Part shown: positions 49,993 to 59,334 of the stretch, piece by piece
Numbering within the stretch: position 1 is the first letter of the stretch
How the letters are laid out: every line of letters starts with the position of its first letter
Source: Sphingomonas suaedae
Lineage (GTDB): Bacteria; Pseudomonadota; Alphaproteobacteria; Sphingomonadales; Sphingomonadaceae
NCBI RefSeq assembly: GCF_007833215.1
Contig: NZ_CP042239.1
Location: 1,736,001-1,800,000, forward strand
Direction of reading: 5' to 3'
DNA: 64,000 nt
The notes under the pieces: generated by a model
What the model saw: only the letters and a program-made list of their open reading frames with translations
Databases searched by the model: none
Told to the model about the DNA's origin: nothing
Program-made: the position numbers and the translations under genes

Positions 49993-50738
49993 CCGCCGCG
50001 GTTGGCGATCAGATCGATATCGGTGCCGCCATCCCCGCGCGCCGACAGGAACACGACATAGGCCGAATCGTCCTTCGCCCTGGTCCCGCCCAGCACATGC
50101 TGGCCGTCCTTGAGCTGGTGCTCGGCCGAATAGCCACCACGGACGGCTCGGGTGTAGTACCAGTCGATCATCGTCTGGAGCGGTTGCGGCGTCGAGAAGG
50201 TGACGACGCGCAGTCCGCACTGACCACCTTCCGCTCCGGCCGCCTCGATCACCCGGGCCTGGGGATGGAGCGGCATGTCGGCGGGGAGGCGCGCTGCCCA
50301 ACCTGCCGAATAGTTCAACTTCGATGCGCATTCCGACGTGCGGCGGTCCTTTTGCCCCCCGGCGAGACCGGCGAGCGTCACCGACTTGTCCTGGGCGTCG
50401 CAGGCGTCGCACTTGCCCTCCACCGGGTCGGGTGCCTTGAGCAGTTCGCCGTCGGCGGGCATTGCGGCCTTGGCGGCGGCGACGGTGTCCGAGGGGATCG
50501 GCGCCGAATAGGGCTGGCTCGGCGGACGGATCGCGTCCTTGTTGGACTGTTGGGCGAGCTGCGGATCGACCATGATCTGGTCCTGCAGCGCTCCCATCAG
50601 CGCCGGATCGGCCGAATTGCCGCCGATCTCGTCGTCGAGCGCGTCGACATTGCCCGCCTCGCTGCCACCGCCGCACGCGGCGAGCGCCAGCGGCATCAGC
50701 AGGATGGCAATTGCATTCGTCCGACGGCCCATCATCAC
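49989..50738 (-). CDS. Hypothetical lipoprotein
   Basis: About 249 residues with a lipoprotein signal (IAILLMPLALAACGGG). The mature part has four further cysteines (KCDACD, SECAS, QCGLR), a Pro-rich linker, and a conserved-looking C-terminal domain (LPLHPQARVIEA-like segment to DIDLIANRGG). No known family. Start may be 50738, 50735 or 50732. Expected to sit in the periplasmic leaflet of an envelope membrane. Confidence 0.7.
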   Translation of the reverse strand: MMMGRRTNAIAILLMPLALAACGGGSEAGNVDALDDEIGGNSADPALMGALQDQIMVDPQLAQQSNKDAIRPPSQPYSAPIPSDTVAAAKAAMPADGELLKAPDPVEGKCDACDAQDKSVTLAGLAGGQKDRRTSECASKLNYSAGWAARLPADMPLHPQARVIEAAGAEGGQCGLRVVTFSTPQPLQTMIDWYYTRAVRGGYSAEHQLKDGQHVLGGTRAKDDSAYVVFLSARGDGGTDIDLIANRGG

Positions 50739-50815
50739 GCTCCACTCCGGCCGAAAATCGCCGGATTTGGGCCAAGTTGATGACAGGTCAGGGTTAAGGA
50801 AGCGTTGGCAATGCC

Positions 50816-52648
50816 TCAGCCAGCCTTGGCGATCCGCTCCTTCTCGGCAGCGATGAAGATGTCGATCTGGGCGTCGAGCACGTCGAGCGGCACCGCCCCC
50901 TGCTCCAGCACGGCATCGTGGAAGCGCTTGAGGTCGAAGTCGTTGCCCAGTGCCTGTTCGGCCCGCGCGCGCAGTTCACGGATCTTGAGCTCGCCGAGCT
51001 TGTAGCCCAGCGCCTGGCCCGGCCAGCTGATATAGCGATTGACCTCCGCATCGATGTTCGCGGCGGACAGCGCGGTATTGTCGAGCATGAACTTGACCGC
51101 CTGTTCCTTGGTCCAGCCCTTGGAATGGATGCCGGTATCGACGACAAGGCGGCACGCGCGCCACATCTCGTAGGACAGCCGCCCCATCTGCTTTTCGGGG
51201 GTGTCGTACAGGCCCATCTCGATCCCGACACGCTCCGCATACAGCCCCCACCCTTCGGTAAAGGCGGTGAAATTGGCGAGGTAACGGCGGAATTTCGCGG
51301 TCTCCAGCTCCTGCTGCAGCGCGATCTGGTGGTGATGGCCGGGCACCGCTTCATGCGCGGTCAGCGCAGGCAGTTCGTAGAGCGGGCGCTGGTCGAGCTT
51401 CGAGGTGTTGACGTAATAATGGCCGGCCATCCCCAGTTCGGGATTGCCCGGGCCGTAATAGGCGGTGGTCGTCCCCTCCGCCGTCTCCGCAGGGATGCGG
51501 CGCAGGCCATAGGGAAGCCGCGGCAGGCGGTTGAAGAAGCCCGGCATCTTGCCGTCGATCTCCTTCGCCTGCAGCGCGGCGGCGGCCATCAGCTCCTCGG
51601 GCGTCCTGGCGTAATATTTGGGGTTGGTGCGAAGCTCTTCGACAAAGGCTTCGCGCGTGGCGAAGCCGGCGTCCTTCGCCACCTTCTCCATCTCGGCGCG
51701 AATGCGCGCGACCTCGTCAAGCCCGACCTTGTGGATCTGGTCGGCGGTCAGGTCTGTGGTGGTCAGTTGACGGATGCGGAAGGCATAGTAGCGCGCGCCG
51801 TCGGGCTGCGCCGACACCCCCACCGTCTTGGCGCATTTGGGTGCATAGCTGGTGCGATAAAAATCCGCCGCCTTGGCATAGGCCGGGTTGATCACCTCGG
51901 TCACCGTCTTCTTCGCCCGCGCCTGCAGCGCCGCCCATTCGGCGTCGGTGGCATCGACCGGCTTGGTACGGGTGAACGGCGCATAGAAGCGCGATTGGGT
52001 CGCATCCTGCTGGATCACGCCGGTGATCGTGCCTTCGAACCCGACCAGGCTGACGCAGGGCTGGACATAGCCGCCCTTCACCGCCTGCGCCGTGATGTGG
52101 ATCAGCGTATCGTTGGTCGCCGGGAATTTGGCGAGCCGGTCGAGATAGGCGGCATAGTCCGACTTGCGCCGGAACGCCGTCCGCTCCCCCTGCCCCGCCG
52201 CGCCCTGCCAGGGGTTGGAATAGCTGGTGAACAGGATGGTGCGCTGGCCGAAGCCGTTGCCCTCGATGCTTTCGGACAGCAGCCGGCGCAGGATCGCCTT
52301 GTCAGTGCGTTGCGCGGGCGTGAGTCCGGCATCGGGAATGGCGTCGAGCCGCTTCAGGAAAACGGCCTCCGCCTGAGCCCGCCGATCCTCCGCCGCAAGG
52401 CTGACGTCGCCGACCGCGGTCGGATCGATATCGACGCCGACCGATCGTGCGAAGCCCGGATTTTCCTTGAGCACCCAGTCGAAATGATCGTCGAGCAGCG
52501 TGCGGAACTCGTCCGACGGGTTGGCCGCCACCGGGGTGGCCAGCGCAAGCGCCATGACCGCCGTGACGGATGAAGCAGACACTTTAGCGCCTGTGTCACG
52601 CAGGACGGAACGGCCAAAGCGACGACGCCTGATGAGGGATATGTTCAT
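50816..52648 (-). CDS. DUF885 family exported protein, putative zinc-peptidase-like
   Basis: 610 residues from ATG 52648. An N-terminal signal-like segment (SSVTAVMALALATPVAA) suggests export. The core shows LTAHEAVPGHHHQIALQQE, the HExxxGHHxQ feature of DUF885 proteins, followed later by AFTEGWGLYAERVG, another conserved glutamate-containing motif. These are related to zinc carboxypeptidase-like enzymes; substrate unknown. Divergent from the acyltransferase gene by 151 bp. Confidence 0.82.
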   Translation of the reverse strand: MNISLIRRRRFGRSVLRDTGAKVSASSVTAVMALALATPVAANPSDEFRTLLDDHFDWVLKENPGFARSVGVDIDPTAVGDVSLAAEDRRAQAEAVFLKRLDAIPDAGLTPAQRTDKAILRRLLSESIEGNGFGQRTILFTSYSNPWQGAAGQGERTAFRRKSDYAAYLDRLAKFPATNDTLIHITAQAVKGGYVQPCVSLVGFEGTITGVIQQDATQSRFYAPFTRTKPVDATDAEWAALQARAKKTVTEVINPAYAKAADFYRTSYAPKCAKTVGVSAQPDGARYYAFRIRQLTTTDLTADQIHKVGLDEVARIRAEMEKVAKDAGFATREAFVEELRTNPKYYARTPEELMAAAALQAKEIDGKMPGFFNRLPRLPYGLRRIPAETAEGTTTAYYGPGNPELGMAGHYYVNTSKLDQRPLYELPALTAHEAVPGHHHQIALQQELETAKFRRYLANFTAFTEGWGLYAERVGIEMGLYDTPEKQMGRLSYEMWRACRLVVDTGIHSKGWTKEQAVKFMLDNTALSAANIDAEVNRYISWPGQALGYKLGELKIRELRARAEQALGNDFDLKRFHDAVLEQGAVPLDVLDAQIDIFIAAEKERIAKAG

Positions 52649-52799
52649 CACAAAAGGCAAGCAAATCAGCTCCAACATTGCAAGCGCGACCGCCTTCGGA
52701 GACCCGGCGCCCTCGCTTTTGGCTCGTTTCAACAGGTTTGCGCTACAAACCAGTTTTCGATATCTCGATGTTGTGATTGATTCGCACAGGAGGCTTTCG

Positions 52800-54020
52800 A
52801 TGACTGAGACCGGTACGCCGCCGACCCGGCTGCACGCACTCGACGCCGTCCGTGGCGGCGCGTTGCTGCTCGGTGTCGCCTTTCATGCCAGCCTGAGCTT
52901 CGTGCCCGGCCCGCAATTCTGGGTCGTACGCGACGCCGCCGATCCGCTGATCGGCAACTTCACGATCGTCGCGCACATGTTCCGCATGACCCTGTTCTTC
53001 CTGATCGCAGGGTTTTTCGGGCGGATGCTGCTCGAGCGGCGCGGAACCGGCGGCTTCGTCGCGGACCGTGCGAAGCGCATCGTCGGGCCGCTCTTCGCCT
53101 TCTGGCCGCTGGCGCTTGCCGGTATCATCGCGACCTTCGTGTGGGGGGCGGCGGTGATGAACGGCGGCGCGCTGCCGACCAACCAGCCAGCGCCCCCGCC
53201 GCCGACGCTGGCGACGCTGCCGCTGACGCATCTGTGGTTCCTCTATTTGCTCACCCTGTTCTACCTCGCCGCGCTCGCGCTGCGCGGCGTCGCACGACTG
53301 GTGGACCGCGACGGGCGCGTCGCGGCACGCGTCGCCGACCCGCTGGTGGCGGGCGCGATCCGCACCGGAGCGATTACCGTGCTGCTGGCCGTGCCCGCGA
53401 CGCTGCTGCTGGCCGGAACACCGGGATGGATGCCGGTGATGGGTATCCCCACCCCCGATATCGGCCTGATCCCCAATGCGGCGGCGAGCGCGGCTTATGG
53501 AACCGCCTTCCTTGCCGGGTGGCTGCTGCAGCGCCAGCCGGAGCTGCTGAGCCGGGTCGCGGCACGCTGGCCGCTGCACCTGATCGGCGCGGTCCTGCTC
53601 ACCGGCGGGCTGTTGCTGCACATTGCCGGGGTGTCCCCGTTCACGCTGGCGGCAGGGCCAGCCGCCCCCGTGCTGCTCGCCGCCGCCTATATGATCGCGA
53701 GCTGGTGCTGGACGCTCGGGCTGCTGGGTGCGGCGCTGTGCTTCCTCGACGCCGAACGGCCCTGGATCCGCTATGTCGCCGACTCCTCCTACTGGATCTA
53801 TCTGGTCCATCTGCCGGTGGTGATGGCGCTGCAGGTGCTGGTCTATCCGGTCGCGGCCCCGGCACTGGTCAAGTTCGCCATGGTGATCGCGGGCGCTTCC
53901 CTTATCCTGTTCGCCAGCTATCACCTTCTGGTGCGGCGCAGCTTTCTGGGTCGCTGGCTCAACGGTCGCGCCTATCCCCGCGCCGCCCGGTCACAATCGA
54001 TGGAGGTGCAGACCGCATGA
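52800..54020 (+). CDS. Acyltransferase-3/OpgC-like membrane protein
   Basis: 406 residues with about ten membrane segments. The N-terminus (RLHALDAVRGGALLLGVAFHASLSF) has the conserved HALD-RG-A motif of acyltransferase_3 and glucan-biosynthesis OpgC-type proteins, which O-acylate cell-surface glycans at the inner membrane. AGGAGG sits six bases before the ATG. It is coupled to the next gene by ATGA. Acceptor unknown. Confidence 0.82.
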   Translation: MTETGTPPTRLHALDAVRGGALLLGVAFHASLSFVPGPQFWVVRDAADPLIGNFTIVAHMFRMTLFFLIAGFFGRMLLERRGTGGFVADRAKRIVGPLFAFWPLALAGIIATFVWGAAVMNGGALPTNQPAPPPPTLATLPLTHLWFLYLLTLFYLAALALRGVARLVDRDGRVAARVADPLVAGAIRTGAITVLLAVPATLLLAGTPGWMPVMGIPTPDIGLIPNAAASAAYGTAFLAGWLLQRQPELLSRVAARWPLHLIGAVLLTGGLLLHIAGVSPFTLAAGPAAPVLLAAAYMIASWCWTLGLLGAALCFLDAERPWIRYVADSSYWIYLVHLPVVMALQVLVYPVAAPALVKFAMVIAGASLILFASYHLLVRRSFLGRWLNGRAYPRAARSQSMEVQTA

Positions 54021-54634
54021 CCGATCCGGCCCAGAGCGCGCGCGACGACCTCGCCTTCGTCCGCGCGCTGGTGAGCGATGGCGGCGCGGTGCAGGCGTCG
54101 CTGGGAGAAGCGCTGTTGGCAGGCGGGCTGTGCTATGGCGTTCAGTGCATCGCCCAATGGGCGATTTATATCAGCGGCTGGCAGGCGCCGGTAGCGGTGC
54201 ATCTGACCGCCGGGTTTCTCCCTTCGGTGGTGTTTATCGGCCTGATCATCTGGCTTTCGCGGCGCAACCGCGATGCGGTGCCCCATGGCATGGCGTCGCG
54301 GGCACTCAACGCCGCATTCGGCAGTTCCGGCCTTGCCGCGATGACAACAGCGGTGATCTTCGGCTATCTCGCCTGGCGCTATCAGGACATGGGCATCTTC
54401 CTGTTTCACCCGCTGATGATCGCGGTGGTGCAGGGCGCGGTCTGGTATGTGGCGTTCGCGATCCGCCGCCGCGGCTGGCTGGGGCTGGTGTCGATCGGCT
54501 GGTTCGGCGCGGCGATGCTGGGGGCGCTGACGATCGACCGGATGGAAGTGTTCATCCTGCTGATCGGCGTGGCCCTGTTCCTGCTGATGGCACTTCCCGG
54601 CTGGATCCTGATGCGCGGCGCGGCGAATAGCTGA
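54017..54634 (+). CDS. Hypothetical multi-pass membrane protein
   Basis: 205 residues with about five hydrophobic segments. The short N-terminal charged region is followed by GLCYGVQCIAQWAIYISGW; no family signature seen. It is translationally coupled to the acyltransferase (4-bp overlap) and is followed five bases later by an HTH regulator that reads in the same direction. Such membrane protein plus small HTH pairs recur in alphaproteobacteria. Confidence 0.7.
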   Translation: MTDPAQSARDDLAFVRALVSDGGAVQASLGEALLAGGLCYGVQCIAQWAIYISGWQAPVAVHLTAGFLPSVVFIGLIIWLSRRNRDAVPHGMASRALNAAFGSSGLAAMTTAVIFGYLAWRYQDMGIFLFHPLMIAVVQGAVWYVAFAIRRRGWLGLVSIGWFGAAMLGALTIDRMEVFILLIGVALFLLMALPGWILMRGAANS

Positions 54635-54639
54635 CGGCG

Positions 54640-54933
54640 ATGAAGGATTTCGACATCGGCAAGATTGACGACGTGATCCACGGCCGGATGCGGCTGGGGA
54701 TCATGGCCTATCTTGCCGATGCCGAGGTTGCGGAGTTCAACGAACTGAAGGCGCTGTTGCAGGCGACGCAGGGCAATCTTTCCGTGCATCTGCGCAAGCT
54801 CGAGGAGGCGGGCTATATCGCGATCGACAAGAGCTTTTCGGGCCGCAAGCCGCTGACCCGCGCGCGCATGACCCCGGAGGGGCGCAAGGCGTTCGCCGCC
54901 TATCTTGAAGCGCTGGTCAAGCTGATCGCATAA
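54640..54933 (+). CDS. Small winged-helix transcriptional regulator
   Basis: 97 residues, a single winged helix-turn-helix (about 10-80): HGRMRLGIMAYLADAEVAEF, FNELKALLQATQGNLSVHLRKLEEAGYI and a wing with KSFSGRKPLT. This is the HTH_34/MarR-like type without effector domain. It follows the membrane protein gene by five bases and probably regulates this small operon. Confidence 0.82.
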   Translation: MKDFDIGKIDDVIHGRMRLGIMAYLADAEVAEFNELKALLQATQGNLSVHLRKLEEAGYIAIDKSFSGRKPLTRARMTPEGRKAFAAYLEALVKLIA

Positions 54934-55013
54934 GGGGGAACCCGCTCCCCTGCCGTCCGTTGCACCCGCGATCGACAGCCCCCCTCCCCCGGAGACTGCC
55001 GGATGCCGACCCT

Positions 55014-56339
55014 GTGACCACCGAATCGATGCAGCCGCGCCGCACGCTTGGCGCGGTCGATGTGTTCGCGCTTACCGTAGGGATCGTCGTCGGCGCAGGG
55101 ATCTTCCGGACGCCCGCGCTGGTGGCGGGGGTATCGAGCGATGCGACCGTGATGATCCTCGCCTGGGTGGCGGGCGGCCTGCTCTCGATCGTCGGCGCAC
55201 TCTGTTATGCCGAAATGGCCGCCGCCTGGCCGCATATGGGGGGCGACTATCACTTCATCGGCCGCGCCTTCGGGCAGCGCATCGCCTTTCTCTATGCCTG
55301 GGCGCGGCTCGCGGTGATCCAGACCGGATCGCTCGCGCTGCTCGCCTTCATCGTCGGCGACTATCTTCAGGTAGTGCTCCCGCTCGGCCCCGCCGGTCCT
55401 GCAATCTGGGCGGCACTGGCGGTCGTAGCCGTGACCGCGATCAACTGGCTGGGGGTGCGCTGGGGAACGCAGGCGCAGCGCTGGCTGACCCTCGCCGAGG
55501 TGCTGGGGCTGCTCACGATCATCGTCGCGGGTCTTGCGATCGCCCCCGCCGGGGCCGCGCCCGCCGCGCCGGTCGATGGCGGCGGCGCGTTCGGGCTGGT
55601 GATGGTGTTCGTCCTCCTCTCTTATGGCGGGTGGAGCGAGGCGGTCTATGTGTCGGCCGAGATGAAGGACCCGCCGCGTCGCATCGCCGCGATCCTGTGC
55701 GCGGCGCTGGCGCTGGTCACCTTGCTCTATGTGCTGGTCAACCTCGCCTTCCTCAACGCGCTGGGGCTTGCCGGAATGGCCGCAAGCGATGCGGTGGCGG
55801 CGGAGCTGATGCGGCGCGCGCTGGGCGATGGCGGGGCGGCGGTGATCAGCGGCGCGATCGCGATCGCCGCGCTCACCAGCGCCAATGCGACGGCGATCAC
55901 CGGCGGACGCACCGCCTGCGCGCTGGGCCGCCGCTTTGGCGCGCTGCGCTGGCTGGGGCGGTGGGACAGCGCGCGCGACACGCCGGGCAATGCGCTGGTA
56001 GCGCAGGGGGCGATCGCATTGCTGCTGGTCGCGCTCGGCGGACTGGCGCGCGACGGGTTCCGGGTGGCGGTGGAATATACCGCGCCGGTCTTCTGGCTGT
56101 TCCTGTTGCTTGCCGGGCTGTCGCTGTTCGTGCTGCGCGCGCGCGAACCCGGGGCGGTCCGGCCGTTTCGCGTGCCGCTCTACCCCGTGCTCCCCGCAAT
56201 CTTCTGCGCGACGACCGCATATCTGCTATGGTCGAGTCTCGCTTATACCGGCTGGGGGGCGTTGGCGGGGGTGGCAGTGCTGGCTGCGGGCGCCGTGCTG
56301 CTGCTGTTCCTCAGGCCCGAAGAGGAGCGATCGGAATGA
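55014..56339 (+). CDS. APC-family amino-acid permease
   Basis: About 441 residues with twelve membrane segments. GIVVGAGIFRTPALVAG is the typical first-helix motif of APC/LAT transporters. The C-terminal part ends FLRPEEERSE. Start uncertain: GTG 55014 or ATG 55029; the TTG at 54960 gives a non-conserved leader. The stop overlaps the methyltransferase start as ATGA. Substrate unknown. Confidence 0.82.
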   Translation: MTTESMQPRRTLGAVDVFALTVGIVVGAGIFRTPALVAGVSSDATVMILAWVAGGLLSIVGALCYAEMAAAWPHMGGDYHFIGRAFGQRIAFLYAWARLAVIQTGSLALLAFIVGDYLQVVLPLGPAGPAIWAALAVVAVTAINWLGVRWGTQAQRWLTLAEVLGLLTIIVAGLAIAPAGAAPAAPVDGGGAFGLVMVFVLLSYGGWSEAVYVSAEMKDPPRRIAAILCAALALVTLLYVLVNLAFLNALGLAGMAASDAVAAELMRRALGDGGAAVISGAIAIAALTSANATAITGGRTACALGRRFGALRWLGRWDSARDTPGNALVAQGAIALLLVALGGLARDGFRVAVEYTAPVFWLFLLLAGLSLFVLRAREPGAVRPFRVPLYPVLPAIFCATTAYLLWSSLAYTGWGALAGVAVLAAGAVLLLFLRPEEERSE

Positions 56340-56890
56340 AGTTCATGATCCTCGCGGCGGCGGCACTGGTCGCCGGAAGCGCGATCCAGCCGCCGACACC
56401 GCCGACTGCCGTCTCGGCGCCGAGCCAGACGCCGGATGTGATCTACGTCCCCACCCCGCCCGAAGTGGTGGAGGCGATGCTCGACATGGTGGCGTTGCGC
56501 GACGGCGACGTGCTGTACGACCTCGGCTCGGGCGACGGGCGCATCCCGATCGCGGCGGCGAAGCGGGTGAAGGTCAAGGCGACCGGCATCGACATCGACC
56601 CGCAGCGGATCAAGGAGGCCAATGCGAACGCTGCGGCGGCGGGCGTGACCGACGAGGTGACGTTCAGGCAGGCGGACCTGTTCACCAGCGACTTCAGCGA
56701 CGCCAGCGTCGTCACCCTCTATTTGCTCGATACGCTGAACGAGAAATTGCGGCCCAAATTGCTCGCCGAGTTGAAGCCCGGAACGCGGATCGTCAGCCAT
56801 GCCTTTCGCATGGGCGACTGGGAGCCGGAGAAGGAGCAGACGATCAATGGGCGGACGATCTATTTCTGGACGGTGCCGGAGCGCGAATAG
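56336..56890 (+). CDS. Class I methyltransferase-like protein with an N-terminal signal peptide
   Basis: 184 residues. The N-terminus MKFMILAAAALVAGSAIQ is a convincing signal peptide, then a Pro-rich stretch leads into a full Rossmann methyltransferase: YDLGSGDGRIPIAA (SAM-binding), GIDIDPQRIKEANA and a YLLDTLNEKLRPKL segment. Because SAM is not expected in the periplasm, an exported methyltransferase fold is unusual; it may bind another ligand or be retained at the membrane. Coupled to the permease by ATGA. Confidence 0.8.
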   Translation: MKFMILAAAALVAGSAIQPPTPPTAVSAPSQTPDVIYVPTPPEVVEAMLDMVALRDGDVLYDLGSGDGRIPIAAAKRVKVKATGIDIDPQRIKEANANAAAAGVTDEVTFRQADLFTSDFSDASVVTLYLLDTLNEKLRPKLLAELKPGTRIVSHAFRMGDWEPEKEQTINGRTIYFWTVPERE

Positions 56891-56933
56891 GGCAGGCATC
56901 GACCGCGTGCCGTTTCCGCGCTAACGGCGGGCG

Positions 56934-57314
56934 ATGGTCCATCTTCTTCTCGTCATGCTGGGCGGCGCGATCGGCGCCGGTGCACGGCATCTGGTCGGCC
57001 GGGCGACCTTTGCACTGTTCGGGCCGGGGCTGCCGCTCGGCACGCTGACGGTCAATATCCTGGGCGGGTTCGCGATGGGGCTGCTGGTCGGCTGGCTCGC
57101 CGCGCGCGCGGGCGGCGACCAGGCGTTGCGCTACTTGCTCGGCGTCGGCGTGCTCGGTGGGTTCACCACCTTTTCGGCCTTCTCGCTCGAGACCGTGCTG
57201 ATGCTCCAGCGCAACGAATATATGGCGGCGCTGATCTATATCCTCGCCTCGGTGATCTTCTCGATCGCGGCGCTGTTCGCTGGGCTGCAGGTCAGCCGGA
57301 TGGTGGTCGCATGA
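56934..57314 (+). CDS. crcB: Fluoride ion channel CrcB (Fluc)
   Basis: 126 residues, four membrane segments, with GGFTTFSAFSLE and a GTLTVNILGGFAMG motif typical of Fluc/CrcB channels that expel fluoride. No fluoride riboswitch was recognised in the 43-bp gap upstream. The stop overlaps the RluA start by 4 bp. Confidence 0.95.
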   Translation: MVHLLLVMLGGAIGAGARHLVGRATFALFGPGLPLGTLTVNILGGFAMGLLVGWLAARAGGDQALRYLLGVGVLGGFTTFSAFSLETVLMLQRNEYMAALIYILASVIFSIAALFAGLQVSRMVVA

Positions 57315-58450
57315 GCGTCGAGGCGAATGTCCGCCAGTTCACCGTCGCGCTCGACGATGACGGCATCCGGCTCGATCGCTGGTTCAAGCGGCATCTGCCC
57401 GACACCAGCTTCAACATCGTCTCGCGCTGGGCGCGGACCGGGCAGCTGCGCGTCGATGGCGCGCGCGCGACGCCGGGGGATCGCATCCAGGCGGGGCAGG
57501 TGATCCGCGTGCCGCCGGCCGAGGCCGTGACCACGAGCACGGCCAAGCCCAAAAAGGCGCGTCCGCAGCTCTCGCCCGAGCAGATGGAGTTCGCCGAATC
57601 GATGGTGATCCATCGCGACGCGCAGGCGATGGTGCTCAACAAGCCGCCGGGCCTCGCGACGCAGGGCGGTACCAAGACGCACGACCATGTCGACCAGCTG
57701 CTCGACGGCCTCTATTTCGACCTCGATACGCGGCCCAAGCTGGTCCACCGGCTCGACAAGGATACGTCAGGGGCGCTGGTGCTGGCGCGGACGGCACGCG
57801 CGGCGGCCTATTTCTCGAAGAGCTTTTCGGGGCGGACCGCGCGCAAGACCTATTGGGCGATCGTTGTCGGGGTGCCGAGCATCGAGGACGGCTATATCGA
57901 CCTGCCGCTGGGCAAGCAGCCCGGCACCGGCGGCGAGAAGATGCAGGTCGACGAAAAGGACGGCCAGCCCGCGCGCACCCGCTATCGCGTAATCGACCGC
58001 GCCGGCAACCGCGCCGCCTGGGTCGAGCTACAGCCGCATACCGGGCGCACGCATCAGCTGCGCGTCCATATGGCGGCGATCGGCCATCCGATCGTCGGCG
58101 ACGGGAAGTACGGCATGGCCGAAGCGTTCCTGTCGGGCAGTATCAGCCGCAAGATGCACCTGCATTCGCGCCGCATCCGCATCGACCATCCCGATGGCGG
58201 CAAGCTGGACGTGACCGCCGACCTGCCGACCCACTTCGCCGAGACGTTGGTCCAGCTGGGCTTCGACATCGAGGATGGCGAAAAGCTGCCGCCCGACGAG
58301 AAGGCGCCGCCGACCAAGGAGCAGGAAAAGGCCCGCGCGAAGGCCCATGCGAAGACGGTGCGCAAGGAACGGCGCGGCGAACGGCAGGGACGCCGCGACA
58401 CCACGGCGAAAAAGGCAAAGCCCGCGCGGAAGCCGACCAAAAGGCCATGA
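57311..58450 (+). CDS. RluA-family pseudouridine synthase
   Basis: 379 residues: N-terminal S4-like RNA-binding domain (about 10-75, GIRLDRWFKRHLP and RWARTGQLRVDG), then the synthase domain with the catalytic aspartate in VHRLDKDTSG (D about residue 153). PHTGRTHQLRVHMAAIGHPIVGD is also diagnostic. The C-terminal tail is Lys/Ala-rich and disordered. RluC/RluD-type 23S targets are likely but not proven. ATGA overlaps on both sides. Confidence 0.92.
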   Translation: MSVEANVRQFTVALDDDGIRLDRWFKRHLPDTSFNIVSRWARTGQLRVDGARATPGDRIQAGQVIRVPPAEAVTTSTAKPKKARPQLSPEQMEFAESMVIHRDAQAMVLNKPPGLATQGGTKTHDHVDQLLDGLYFDLDTRPKLVHRLDKDTSGALVLARTARAAAYFSKSFSGRTARKTYWAIVVGVPSIEDGYIDLPLGKQPGTGGEKMQVDEKDGQPARTRYRVIDRAGNRAAWVELQPHTGRTHQLRVHMAAIGHPIVGDGKYGMAEAFLSGSISRKMHLHSRRIRIDHPDGGKLDVTADLPTHFAETLVQLGFDIEDGEKLPPDEKAPPTKEQEKARAKAHAKTVRKERRGERQGRRDTTAKKAKPARKPTKRP

Positions 58451-59106
58451 CCCGTCTCGCCGTGTTCGATTGCGATGGGACGCTGGTCGATTCGCAGGCC
58501 AATATCTGCCGCGCGATGGAGGCGTGCTTCGTCCAGCACCGTCTGGAGCCGCCGACGCGCGCGGATATCCGCCGGATCGTCGGGCTGAGCCTGGTCCCGG
58601 CAATCGCGCAATTGCTGCCACAGGCCGAGGCGGCAATGCACGTCGCGATGGCCGAAGCGTACAAAAATGCGTTTCACGCGATGCGGATGGACGCGGCGCT
58701 CGATCCCGAGCCGCTGTTCGATGGCGTTGCCGAGGCGATCGAGGCGCTGAGCGACACGGGATGGCTGCTTGGGGTTGCGACTGGCAAGTCGGATCGCGGG
58801 CTGGCGCTGATCCTGGAGCATCACGGCCTCACCCCCCGCTTCGTCACGCTCCAGACCGCCGACCGCCACCCCTCCAAGCCGCATCCCGCGATGCTGCACG
58901 CCGCGATCGCCGAGGCGGGCGGTGACCCAGCCGAGACGGTGATGATCGGCGACACCAGCTATGACATTGCGATGGCGGTGAATGCAGGCGCGCACGCCGT
59001 CGGGGTTGCATGGGGCTATCACGAAGCGCATGAATTGCACGCTGCCGGTGCGCGCCATGTCCTCGACCATGCCCGCGACCTGTCGGCGCTGCTGGAGGCC
59101 CTGTGA
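58447..59106 (+). CDS. HAD-IA family hydrolase
   Basis: 219 residues. Motif I FDCDGTLVDS, motif II GVATGKSDRG, lysine region DRHPSKPHPAM and motif IV MIGDTSYDIAMA form a complete HAD phosphatase. It resembles phosphoglycolate-phosphatase-like enzymes. Coupled to RluA by ATGA and to the next gene by GTGA. Confidence 0.88.
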   Translation: MTRLAVFDCDGTLVDSQANICRAMEACFVQHRLEPPTRADIRRIVGLSLVPAIAQLLPQAEAAMHVAMAEAYKNAFHAMRMDAALDPEPLFDGVAEAIEALSDTGWLLGVATGKSDRGLALILEHHGLTPRFVTLQTADRHPSKPHPAMLHAAIAEAGGDPAETVMIGDTSYDIAMAVNAGAHAVGVAWGYHEAHELHAAGARHVLDHARDLSALLEAL

Positions 59107-59330
59107 GCAACGATGTGAGCGACGATCCTGCCCGCGCGCGTTATTACATGATGGTCTCGTCACAGATCGTCGCGGTGGCAGGCGCGGTCTTCGGACTCGT
59201 CATCATGGGCAAGGCCGATTCCATGTGGATGCGCATCCTGGGCGCGGCGATCCTGATTTCGGGCCTCTATTGCATCGCCGTGGTGCCGCGCGCGCTCGCA
59301 CGCCGCTGGCGCACGCCGCCGCCCGAGTAG
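59103..59330 (+). CDS. Small two-segment membrane protein
   Basis: 75 residues from GTG 59103, overlapping the HAD stop. Two hydrophobic segments (SSQIVAVAGAVFGLVIMG; MRILGAAILISGLYCIAVVP) and a basic tail (RRWRTPPPE). The GTG start follows the 4-bp coupling pattern of the whole run. Function unknown; located just before the ATP12 gene. Confidence 0.7.
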   Translation: MSNDVSDDPARARYYMMVSSQIVAVAGAVFGLVIMGKADSMWMRILGAAILISGLYCIAVVPRALARRWRTPPPE

Positions 59331-59334
59331 GTAG

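Noticed and set aside
48706..50775. 689-codon minus-strand frame across recN
   Set aside because: Runs antisense through RecN and then out of frame through the lipoprotein gene; not coding.
50918..52573. 551-codon plus-strand frame opposite the DUF885 gene
   Set aside because: Antisense shadow; the minus strand has conserved HExxxGHH and signal-like sequence.
56891..56933. Fluoride riboswitch before crcB
   Set aside because: Only 43 bp between genes and no recognisable aptamer sequence; crcB is translated within an operon.
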